64,000 nt of DNA from Caldanaerobacter subterraneus (GTDB lineage: Bacteria; Bacillota; Thermoanaerobacteria; Thermoanaerobacterales; Thermoanaerobacteraceae). Positions 26,404 through 33,355 of this stretch are shown piece by piece; the stretch's first letter is position 1, and each line of letters opens with the position of its first letter. The notes beneath the pieces were generated by a model. That model was not told the origin of the DNA, ran no database searches, and saw only the letters and a list, made by a program, of their open reading frames with translations. The stretch lies in contig NZ_SLWU01000014.1 of assembly GCF_004345675.1 (NCBI RefSeq), forward strand, positions 1 to 64,000, read 5' to 3'. Both the position numbers and the translations under genes were made by a program.

Positions 26404-27468
26404 TTGAGGCAGTTGATATTAGAGGCGGTACCTGAAAGTTACAATCGTTATATAAGGAGAAAAATATGGATAATACTTCTTACTATATTAACAACTTTTC
26501 TCCTTGCTGTGTATGCCATAAATGCTGGTTCTGCAGGACTTAGCGTGAAGGATGTAGTAAAAACTTTGGTAGGACAAGGGGAAGAAAGATTCAGGATAAT
26601 TGTGTGGAATATAAGGATGCCGAGAATTTTATCGGCTATGATGGCAGGAGTAGGGCTTTCTGTAGCTGGGTGTGTTACGCAAAGCATATTGAGAAATCCC
26701 TTGGCGTCCCCTTTTACTTTAGGGATATCACAGGGTGCAGCTTTTGGAGCGGCAGTTGCCATTATCTTATTTGGGGCAGGAAGCACTACAAATCCTGATT
26801 CTGTAATAATAAACAATCCTTATCTGGTAGTTATCTTTGCTTTTTTGGGGTCTATGGGTTCTACTGTAGTTGTGCTTATGTTGGCAAAAAATTTTAGAGT
26901 TACACCTGAAGCGATGGTGCTTGCAGGGGTTGCCTTGGGTTCTCTATTTTCTGCCATCACGATGATTTTGCAGTACTTTGCAGATGATGTAAAAGTGGCT
27001 TCAATAGTTTTCTGGACTTTTGGTGATTTGGGAAGGGCTTCCTGGAGAGATTTAACTATAATGTCTGTTGTGGTAGGGATTTCACTTATATATTTTATGT
27101 TAAACCGATGGAATTACAATGCTTTAGACAGCGGAGAGGAGACGGCAAAGGGGTTAGGCGTAGAAGTTGAGAAGATAAGGCTTTATGGCATGTTTATGTC
27201 TTCTCTTGTTGCTGCAGTGATTACATCTTTTGTTGGCATAATAGGATTTGTTGGGCTTGTAGGGCCCCACATTATGAGAAGATTGATTGGAGAAGACCAC
27301 AGGTTTTTAATTCCTGCGTCTTCTGCAATAGGTGCACTGATACTTCTTGCTTCAGATACTCTGGGCAGGACAATAATTTCTCCGATAGTTCTGCCCGTTG
27401 GAGCTATCACTTCCTTTTTAGGTGCCCCGGTTTTCCTGTATGTGCTTTCTAGGGGGTATAGAAGGTGA
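26404..27468 (+). CDS. FecCD-family ABC transporter permease
   Basis: About 354 residues from TTG 26404 (GAGGGG upstream; an earlier in-frame TTG lies in the stem-loop). Multi-spanning permease of the FecCD/BtuC type: the NIRMPRILSAMMAGVGLSVAGCVTQSILRNPLASP block after the first membrane segments is the family signature, and VGPHIMRRLIGEDHR is the late cytoplasmic loop contacting the ATPase. The stop overlaps the ATPase start. Confidence 0.9.
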   Translation: MRQLILEAVPESYNRYIRRKIWIILLTILTTFLLAVYAINAGSAGLSVKDVVKTLVGQGEERFRIIVWNIRMPRILSAMMAGVGLSVAGCVTQSILRNPLASPFTLGISQGAAFGAAVAIILFGAGSTTNPDSVIINNPYLVVIFAFLGSMGSTVVVLMLAKNFRVTPEAMVLAGVALGSLFSAITMILQYFADDVKVASIVFWTFGDLGRASWRDLTIMSVVVGISLIYFMLNRWNYNALDSGEETAKGLGVEVEKIRLYGMFMSSLVAAVITSFVGIIGFVGLVGPHIMRRLIGEDHRFLIPASSAIGALILLASDTLGRTIISPIVLPVGAITSFLGAPVFLYVLSRGYRR

Positions 27469-28217
27469 TTTTAAACATAGATGGTATAGAATTCAGTTAC
27501 ACCAGCGTTCCTGTGTTAAGAAATGTGAAATTTCATCTTGAAAAAGGAGAATTTTTATCTATTTTAGGAAATAATGGGGCTGGAAAGTCTACTCTTTTAA
27601 AATGCATAAACAGGATTTTGAAGCCCCACAAAGGTACTATATACATTGAAAAAGACGAGATTTCAAAGCTCAGTAGGGTGGAAATTGCAAAGAAAATTGG
27701 GTATGTCGCTCAAAGAAATGAGAATGGCCGGTTTACAGTATTTGATGCTGTGCTTTTGGGGAGAAAGCCCTATATAAAGTGGGATATTACTGAAAAGGAC
27801 ATAAAAATTGTAAATGAGGTTTTAAAAAAGTTTGATTTAGAAAAACTTGCCTTAAGATACTTAAATGAGTTAAGCGGTGGAGAATTGCAAAAAGTGGTTA
27901 TAGCGCGGGCTTTGGCGCAGCAACCAGTTGTTATGCTATTAGATGAGCCTACGAATAATTTGGATTTAAAAAATCAGATTGAGGTTTTAAAAATTATAAA
28001 AGAGACTGTAAAAGAGCAGAATATCGCCGCAATTGTAATAATTCACGATTTGAATTTGGCTTTGAGGTTTTCAGATAAATTTTTGCTTTTAAAAGACAAT
28101 ACCATTTTTGCCTATGGTGGAATGGAAGTCATGACTGAAGAAAACATAGAGGCTGTATATGGGATTCCTGTTGCAGTAGAAACCTGCCGAGGAGTACCCG
28201 TTGTCATTCCACTTTAA
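27465..28217 (+). CDS. ABC transporter ATP-binding protein (FepC/BtuD type)
   Basis: 250 residues from GTG 27465, overlapping the permease stop. Walker A GNNGAGKST (near 36), Q-loop region GYVAQRNE, signature LSGGELQKV (near 138), Walker B VMLLDEPTNNLDL, H-loop IIHDLN. It energises uptake of the ligand bound by the upstream lipoprotein. Complete and normal length. Confidence 0.92.
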   Translation: MILNIDGIEFSYTSVPVLRNVKFHLEKGEFLSILGNNGAGKSTLLKCINRILKPHKGTIYIEKDEISKLSRVEIAKKIGYVAQRNENGRFTVFDAVLLGRKPYIKWDITEKDIKIVNEVLKKFDLEKLALRYLNELSGGELQKVVIARALAQQPVVMLLDEPTNNLDLKNQIEVLKIIKETVKEQNIAAIVIIHDLNLALRFSDKFLLLKDNTIFAYGGMEVMTEENIEAVYGIPVAVETCRGVPVVIPL

Positions 28218-28218
28218 C

Positions 28219-28318
28219 AGCTCAGACAAGGGGGACGGTTCCTTCCGTCTGAGTTTTCAGACAGGAGGAACCGTCCCTCCCGTCTGAGTCCCTCCCGTCT
28301 GAATTTTTATTCTACTTT
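28219..28318. repeat. Hairpin-rich REP-like intergenic repeat
   Basis: CTCAGAC, GGGACGGTTCC, CCGTCTGAG, CAGAC, GGAACCGTCCC and two tandem copies of TCCCTCCCGTCTGA pack into 80 bases. GGGACGGTTCC / GGAACCGTCCC form an 11-bp inverted repeat bordered by CAGAC / GTCTG pairs. The compact nested palindromes look like a REP element; the TTTTT after the last copy could let it act as a terminator. Confidence 0.6.
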
Positions 28319-28342
28319 AACGGAAAGGAAGGGAGAATTGCT

Positions 28343-28756
28343 GTGGAACTAGTACCTATAGGTGTTATACACAGCCCTTATAAAAGGAAAGGGGAAGCGC
28401 CTCATCAAGGAAGGGCTAGGAATGAGGAGGCAATATTGGAAATATATCCTGAATTTCAGGAAGGGCTTCAAGAGATAGAGAAGAAAAAGCACATAATAGT
28501 TCTTTATTGGTGCCATTTAGGGAAAAGAGACGTGATAAAAACGGCTACTCCGTGGGGACCGGAGATAAAAGGTGTTTTTGCTACCCGTTCACCTAATAGG
28601 CCTAATCCTATAGCTTTTTGTGTAGCGGACCTTATAAAGGTGGAGGGCAATAAGCTGTATGTTAAAGGGGTTGATGCTCTTGATAAAAGTCCTATTCTGG
28701 ACATAAAACCTTACGTATACGAGCTAGACAGTGTCAAACCAGAAGATAGGCTGTAA
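28343..28756 (+). CDS. trmO: tRNA (N6-threonylcarbamoyladenosine37-N6) methyltransferase TrmO (TsaA/YaeB family)
   Basis: 137 residues from GTG 28343. Family motifs: IGVIHSPYKRKGEAPHQG near the start and FATRSPNRPNPIAFC (near residues 88-102). The family's fold is a small beta-barrel SAM methyltransferase. It lies 18 bases before the FmdE-like gene and after a transporter. In many anaerobes TsaA-domain proteins sit in metal or cofactor operons, so a role other than tRNA methylation is possible. Confidence 0.82.
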   Translation: MELVPIGVIHSPYKRKGEAPHQGRARNEEAILEIYPEFQEGLQEIEKKKHIIVLYWCHLGKRDVIKTATPWGPEIKGVFATRSPNRPNPIAFCVADLIKVEGNKLYVKGVDALDKSPILDIKPYVYELDSVKPEDRL

Positions 28757-28774
28757 AGGTAGAGGAGGATTTTT

Positions 28775-29284
28775 ATGGACAAAAAGCTTTGGGAAGAATG
28801 TGTTTCCTTTCACGGGCATGAGTGCCCAGGACTTGCAATAGGTTTTAGAGCCAGTGAAGCGGCAATTAAAAAATTGAATCTCACCTTTTCTAAGGGCGAA
28901 GAAATTGTCTGCATCACAGAGAACAATGCCTGTGGAGTCGATGCCATTCAGTATATCACAGGGTGTACTTTTGGAAAAGGAAATCTAATTTTTAAGGATA
29001 AAGGCAAGCAGGCATTTACATTTTTTAGAAAAGATACCCGGGAAGGTGTTAGAATAGTATTAAAGGCTTTTAATCACGCTGATGACAGAAAAAAGTGGAT
29101 GGAATACTTGCTTAATGCTCCGCTGGAGGAAATTTTTGATTTTAAGACACCGCCTTATGAAATACCCCCAAAAGCGCGAATATATCCCTCTATTAAATGC
29201 GAAATATGCGGAGAGTACGCTGGAGAGCACAGAATAAGGTTAAAAGATGGTAAAAAAGTTTGTATAGATTGTTTTGGGGAATGA
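28775..29284 (+). CDS. FmdE-family protein with C-terminal zinc ribbon
   Basis: 169 residues. The N-terminal FmdE domain has CVSFHGHECPGLAIGFRAS (near 9-27) and CITENNACGVDAIQYITGCTFGKGN (near 50), typical metal/cluster-binding motifs. The C-terminal zinc ribbon is CEICGEYAGEH...CIDC (about 145-167). FmdE homologues are linked to molybdenum formylmethanofuran dehydrogenase in methanogens, but in bacteria the function is open. Co-location with an ABC importer suggests a metal- or pterin-related task. Confidence 0.82.
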   Translation: MDKKLWEECVSFHGHECPGLAIGFRASEAAIKKLNLTFSKGEEIVCITENNACGVDAIQYITGCTFGKGNLIFKDKGKQAFTFFRKDTREGVRIVLKAFNHADDRKKWMEYLLNAPLEEIFDFKTPPYEIPPKARIYPSIKCEICGEYAGEHRIRLKDGKKVCIDCFGE

Positions 29285-29285
29285 A

Positions 29286-29305
29286 AAAGCACGGGAAAGT
29301 GCTTT
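29286..29305. repeat. Left copy of duplicated terminator hairpin (20 bp)
   Basis: AAAGCAC-GGGA-AAGTGCTTT-type stem-loop directly after the FmdE gene. It is identical to 29559-29578 and abuts the left end of the mobile element exactly. It is the direct target duplication. Confidence 0.85.
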
Positions 29306-29558
29306 CAGTTTGTTGACAAAATTAGAGAAGTGGCATTTTGTGTGTAAATGCGACTTGTTACAAAGCGGTAACAAAACTTAGCGAGCTTGAGGAGCGAAGG
29401 TGGGGCGAGCGAAAGCGAGCGGCCACGTTGAGCCTGAAAGGCGAATTGGCCGGGACCCCGGCGGAGCCCGAAAAGCGAGCCTTAGTTTTGTCGCTTTGTA
29501 ACTCTGGAGCATTAACACAAAATGCCACTTAAATAAGAGGGACTTTGTCAACAGTCTG
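29306..29558. mobile_element. MITE-like element, copy A (253 bp)
   Basis: Termini are CAGTTTGTTGACAAA and, inverted, CAGACTGTTGACAAA. A second inverted pair AGTGGCATTTTGTGT / ACACAAAATGCCACT and a third GTTACAAAGCG...CAAAACT / AGTTTTG...CGCTTTGTAAC lie nested inside, so the element folds into one long hairpin with a GC-rich core. No coding capacity for a transposase; a short open frame inside it is not a gene. Flanked exactly by a 20-bp duplicated terminator hairpin. Homologous to 44309-44559 and 63481-63533. Confidence 0.85.
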
Positions 29559-29585
29559 AAAGCACGGGAAAGTGCTTTTTCTTTT
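29559..29585 (+). terminator. Right copy of duplicated hairpin; functional terminator
   Basis: The 20-bp hairpin 29559-29578 repeats 29286-29305, and here it is followed by a T-rich run. This is the original terminator T-tract, now separated from the FmdE gene by the element. Confidence 0.8.
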
Positions 29586-29595
29586 TTATAAAAAG

Positions 29596-29625
29596 TTGAC
29601 AGCCCTTTTTTTATGCGTTTATAAT
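29596..29625 (+). promoter_or_regulatory. Promoter of the NEW3/ABC operon
   Basis: TTGACA (29596) and TATAAT (29620), 18-base spacer. Confidence 0.6.
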
Positions 29626-29698
29626 AAAAAACAGGGATTATCTACGCTTATAAAACGTTTACCACCACTATTAAAAATAATGTAGGAGGGGTTAAGAA

Positions 29699-30844
29699 AT
29701 GAAGATTGTCAAAGTATTAACTTTGGCTGTTACATTTCTAATGCTTTCTACTTACTGGAATAATATCGCTTATGCTGATGTTTCAGGAGTGACCTTTTTT
29801 ACGCCCTATATAAATATAGCGGTTACACCTGGAGAGACTATTTCCTACAGCATAGATGTTCAAAACAAATCTGGTCAAATTAAAAACATACCTTTAAGTG
29901 TAAAAGCCCCTGAGGGATGGCAGACTACTTTGACAGCTGGGGGATGGAAGATCGAAGAAATTTCTGTAAAGCCTAATGACAGCCAGACAATAACTCTTAC
30001 TGTGGAAGTGCCTTTAAAGGTTGATAAAGGAAGCTATAAAGTGGTGCTTTTAGGCTCTGGAGTTCCTGTTTTAACTCTTACAGTAAATGTGACAGAGCAG
30101 GGTACTTATCAGACAGAGTTGACTACAGACCAGCCCAATATGGAGGGGACGAATAAGTCTACCTTTAGTTATGAGCTTAAGCTTAAAAACCGTACCCCAG
30201 ATACGCAAAATTATGCTCTTATCGCTGATGTGCAACCTGGCTGGAACGTGCAGTTTACTGTGGAAGGCAAAGAGGTGACATCCGTATCAGTTGAGCCAAA
30301 CAGTCAGAAGCTAATTAGGGTTTCTATAACACCTCCATCTCAGATTAAAGCTGGTACTTACAAGATACCAATTAAGGCAGAGACGAAGAATACAAGCGCT
30401 TCTGTTACGTTGGAAGTGGTGATAAGGGGCACATATGGGTTAAAGCTTACTACTCCTACAGGAGTGCTTTCAATTGATATAGTTGCCGGTGGAGATAAAA
30501 AGGTGACTTTGCAGGTGAAAAATACAGGTTCGGCACAGCTGGCAAAGATAAAGTTTTATGCGGATACGCCTGTGGATTGGCAGGTAACCTTTGAACCTGA
30601 TACTATAGATACCCTCGCTCCTGGAGAGACAAAAGAGGTTACAGCTACGATACACGCTGATAAGAAAGCCATAGCAGGAGACTATGTGGTCACAATGAGG
30701 GCAAGTACCCCAGAGGCTAGTGACGAGGCTGTATTTAGAGTTACTGTAAAGACAAGCTGGGGTTGGGGAATTGTAGCGCTTCTCATAATTGCTGCTACAA
30801 TAGGGGTTTTATATTATCTGATTGAGAAATACGGGAGGCGGTAA
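29699..30844 (+). CDS. Exported NEW3-domain membrane-anchored protein
   Basis: 381 residues: signal peptide (MKIVKVLTLAVTFLMLSTYWNNIAYA, cleavage near 26), then three Ig-like NEW3/CARDB-type repeats of about 100 residues (each with a pattern like P-G-x-x-x-x-Y-x-x-x-V-x-N and a later E-V-P-x-x-A-G-x-Y), and a C-terminal membrane segment (about 355-375) with a short positive tail. It lies 3 bases before an ABC exporter ATPase, as COG1470 proteins often do. Probably an extracytoplasmic accessory of that transporter; substrate unknown. Confidence 0.82.
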   Translation: MKIVKVLTLAVTFLMLSTYWNNIAYADVSGVTFFTPYINIAVTPGETISYSIDVQNKSGQIKNIPLSVKAPEGWQTTLTAGGWKIEEISVKPNDSQTITLTVEVPLKVDKGSYKVVLLGSGVPVLTLTVNVTEQGTYQTELTTDQPNMEGTNKSTFSYELKLKNRTPDTQNYALIADVQPGWNVQFTVEGKEVTSVSVEPNSQKLIRVSITPPSQIKAGTYKIPIKAETKNTSASVTLEVVIRGTYGLKLTTPTGVLSIDIVAGGDKKVTLQVKNTGSAQLAKIKFYADTPVDWQVTFEPDTIDTLAPGETKEVTATIHADKKAIAGDYVVTMRASTPEASDEAVFRVTVKTSWGWGIVALLIIAATIGVLYYLIEKYGRR

Positions 30845-30846
30845 AA

Positions 30847-31785
30847 TTGGCTGATGTTGTAATAGAGCTAAAAGGTCTCACTAAAATCTATGGTACTCAG
30901 CCAGCCGTCGACCATCTGGATTTAGAGATAAAAAGAGGAGAGGTTTTTGGACTTTTGGGCCCTAATGGTGCGGGCAAAACTACTACTATTTTAATGATAT
31001 TAGGCCTTGTGGAACCAACCGAGGGGGAAGTAAAAGTTTTAGGGATTAATTCAACGCGAGAGCCACTTAAAGTAAAAAAATGGGTTGGCTATTTGCCCGA
31101 GGATGTCGGGTTTTATGAAGACATGACAGGGCTTGAGAATCTGAAGCTCACTGCTGCTTTAAACGGTATGGAGGAGAAAGAAGCGGTAAAAGCAGCAGAA
31201 GAACTGCTTGAAAAGGTGGGGCTTGGGGAAGCTAAAGACAAAAAAGTGGGAGCATATTCCAGAGGCATGAGGCAGAGACTGGGGCTTGCAGATGCCCTTA
31301 TAAAAAAACCTCAGATAGTGATTCTCGATGAGCCGACTTTAGGGCTTGACCCGGAGGGGATGAAAGAATTTTTGGAACTCATAAAGAATTTGAGCAGAGA
31401 AGGCGGTATGACTGTTCTTTTGTCTTCTCACCATCTCCATCAAGTTCAGGAGATATGCGATAGAGTAGGGATATTTGTAAAAGGGAAGCTAATAGCAAAA
31501 GGTACTGTGTCGGAACTGGCAAAAGAGCTGTTTTCTACAGAACTTTACACCTTTGAAGTTGCTGTTAATCCTATGGAGGATGACCTTATTTCCAAACTTA
31601 TGAGTGTGGAAGGCGTGAAAAAAGTAGAAAAGGAAGGTAAAGCCTTCATCGTCCATGCTGAAAAAGACGTTTCTGCTGAAGTTGCCAAAACTGTGGTAAA
31701 GGAAGGCTATAATCTTGTAAGGCTTATGCCTAAAAGCTATGGATTAGATGATATTTACCATCGCTATTTTGAGGGGGTGCAATAA
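30847..31785 (+). CDS. ABC exporter ATP-binding protein
   Basis: 312 residues from TTG 30847. CcmA/DRA-type ATPase: Walker A GPNGAGKTT (near 38), signature SRGMRQRLGLADAL (near 139), Walker B IVILDEPTLGLDP, H-loop SSHHLHQ, and a C-terminal extension (230-312) with a ferredoxin-like fold common in export ATPases. It pairs with the permease that follows. Confidence 0.9.
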   Translation: MADVVIELKGLTKIYGTQPAVDHLDLEIKRGEVFGLLGPNGAGKTTTILMILGLVEPTEGEVKVLGINSTREPLKVKKWVGYLPEDVGFYEDMTGLENLKLTAALNGMEEKEAVKAAEELLEKVGLGEAKDKKVGAYSRGMRQRLGLADALIKKPQIVILDEPTLGLDPEGMKEFLELIKNLSREGGMTVLLSSHHLHQVQEICDRVGIFVKGKLIAKGTVSELAKELFSTELYTFEVAVNPMEDDLISKLMSVEGVKKVEKEGKAFIVHAEKDVSAEVAKTVVKEGYNLVRLMPKSYGLDDIYHRYFEGVQ

Positions 31786-31786
31786 A

Positions 31787-32728
31787 ATGCGCCACTCACT
31801 GCGAGTCCTTATTAAAAAAGAAATTGCCGACCATATACACAGCTGGAGATTTAACATACTTTTGGCTCTGATATTTTTGACAGCACTTGCCTCTATCTAC
31901 ACTGCTGGAATGGCTATAAGAGATGCAGTATCAAAAGCTGATACTCCGCTGGGCGATTTGTACCTTTTTTTGAAGGTTTTTACTGTATCTGATGGGCGAC
32001 TGCCTTCTTTTATCACATTTGTGGGATTTTTAGCCCCTCTTTTGGGAATAGGCATGGCTTTTGATGCTATAAATGGGGAGATAAATCGAAGAACATTGGT
32101 GAGGCTTATAGCTCAGCCTATTTACAGAGATGACGTAATTTTATCAAAATGGATTGCAGCTCTTCTGGTGATAACAGTTTTCTTCCTGGCACTTGGCTTT
32201 TTTGTGATGGGGCTTGCTATATTATTTTTCGGCATTCCTCCTACCTTTGAAGAGGTAATGCGAATAATCGTGTTTTTGCTGGCTACAGCCCTGTACGTAG
32301 GAGTATGGCTGAGTTTGGGAATTTTATTTTCTATATATTTCAGACAGCCGGCAACTTCATTGCTTGCCAGCATAGCTGTGTGGCTCTTCTTTGCGCTATT
32401 TTACGATATGATAGTAAATATCTTGGTCCCAATAGATACAGAGGGACCTGCACAGATAGTGTTTCGTCAGATGCAGATTCATCAATACCTTTTGAGGATT
32501 TCACCAACTACTCTGTATCAAGAAGTTGTTACTACCCTTTTGTCTCCAAATGTAAGGTCACTAGGGCCACTTACAGTTGCTCAGGTAGTTGGAGCGATAC
32601 CTACGCCTCTTTCTTTTGACCAGAGTCTCCTTTTGATTTGGCCTCAGATTGCTGGGCTTGTTGCTCTTAGCGTTTTCCTCTTTGCAATTTCCTTTACACT
32701 TTTTATGAGACAGGATATCCGCCACTGA
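31787..32728 (+). CDS. ABC-2 type transporter permease
   Basis: About 313 residues from ATG 31787; an earlier in-frame start would run into the ATPase gene. Six or so membrane segments, an N-terminal cytoplasmic helix (RVLIKKEIADHIHSWRFN), a large outer loop after segment 1, and GFLAPLLGIGMAFDAINGEINRRTLVRLIAQPIYRDDVILSKW, the hallmark of ABC-2 NosY/YhgE-like permeases. It forms an exporter with the preceding ATPase and the NEW3 protein. Confidence 0.88.
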   Translation: MRHSLRVLIKKEIADHIHSWRFNILLALIFLTALASIYTAGMAIRDAVSKADTPLGDLYLFLKVFTVSDGRLPSFITFVGFLAPLLGIGMAFDAINGEINRRTLVRLIAQPIYRDDVILSKWIAALLVITVFFLALGFFVMGLAILFFGIPPTFEEVMRIIVFLLATALYVGVWLSLGILFSIYFRQPATSLLASIAVWLFFALFYDMIVNILVPIDTEGPAQIVFRQMQIHQYLLRISPTTLYQEVVTTLLSPNVRSLGPLTVAQVVGAIPTPLSFDQSLLLIWPQIAGLVALSVFLFAISFTLFMRQDIRH

Positions 32729-32748
32729 TTGGCGGATTATTTTTTTAT
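32716..32748 (+). terminator. Terminator after the ABC exporter
   Basis: ATCCGCCA / TGGCGGAT stem with a CTGAT-type loop, then ATTTTTTTA. Confidence 0.85.
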
Positions 32749-32749
32749 C

Positions 32750-32804
32750 TTGACTTTTAAAGAGGGGTGTGCTATTCTTTTATTAGATAATGAGAATTAT
32801 TCTC
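32750..32804 (+). promoter_or_regulatory. feo promoter with Fur box
   Basis: TTGACT (32750) and TATTCT (32773), 17-base spacer, followed by GATAATGAGAATTATTCTC (32786-32804), which matches 16 of 19 positions of the classical Fur box. This indicates repression of iron uptake by a Fur protein when iron is plentiful. Confidence 0.8.
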
Positions 32805-32859
32805 AATATCAAGTATTACTGTATATCAATTTCATGTCGAAAAGAAGGGAGGCATTAGT

Positions 32860-33099
32860 TTGGAAGAGAAAGTGAGTACGCTTGATAAGCTACCTGTTGG
32901 GACAAAAGGGAAAATAGTGAAAATTAAGGCGGTGGGGGAACTGAGAAGGCGACTTGTGGATATGGGAGTAATTCACGGGACAGAAGTCAAAGTGGAAGGG
33001 GTAGCGCCACTTGGAGACCCGATTGAAATTACAGTGATGGGCTACAGGTTAAGTCTTAGAAAAAGGGAAGCTTCTCAGATAGAAATCGAGGTGATATAA
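32860..33099 (+). CDS. feoA: FeoA family protein (1)
   Basis: 79 residues from TTG 32860 behind GGGAGG. SH3-like FeoA fold: LDKLPVGTKGKIVKI at the start, RRRLVDMGVIHGTEVKVEG in the centre and DPIEITVMGYRLSLRKREA at the end. FeoA is a small cytosolic partner of the ferrous iron transporter FeoB. Two FeoA genes in tandem precede feoB, and the Fur box upstream supports iron control. Confidence 0.9.
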   Translation: MEEKVSTLDKLPVGTKGKIVKIKAVGELRRRLVDMGVIHGTEVKVEGVAPLGDPIEITVMGYRLSLRKREASQIEIEVI

Positions 33100-33100
33100 T

Positions 33101-33343
33101 TTGTTAAAAAAGGGAGGAATTGTATTGCCTCTTTCTATGCTTCCACCGGGGAAAAAGGCTGTGGTAGTGGACATAATAGGAGGGGAAGGTATAAGAAGAA
33201 GGTTAATTGACATGGGGATTGTAAGGGGAGTAGAGATTTTGGTTGTAAAAAACGATGTAGGACCTCTTATAGTAGGAGTTGGGGAGATGAGGTTTGCTTT
33301 GGGCTTTGGCATGGCTCAAAAAATATTAGTGGAGGAATTATAG
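33101..33343 (+). CDS. feoA: FeoA family protein (2)
   Basis: 80 residues from TTG 33101, one base after the previous stop. LSMLPPGKKAVVVDIIGGEGIRRRLIDMGIVRGVEILVVKND is a second FeoA domain. It diverges from the first copy (no DPIEI segment; FALGFGMAQKILVEEL at the end). Duplicated FeoA proteins are common in clostridial feo operons. Confidence 0.88.
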   Translation: MLKKGGIVLPLSMLPPGKKAVVVDIIGGEGIRRRLIDMGIVRGVEILVVKNDVGPLIVGVGEMRFALGFGMAQKILVEEL

Positions 33344-33355
33344 GGGAGGGCAAAG

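Noticed and set aside
29338-29532. 64-residue open frame inside mobile element copy A
   Set aside because: It lies in the folded repeat, is not kept in frame in copy B, and has no ribosome site.
32305-32619. 104-residue frame inside the ABC-2 permease gene
   Set aside because: Same-strand alternative frame of a clear membrane protein gene with no independent signals.
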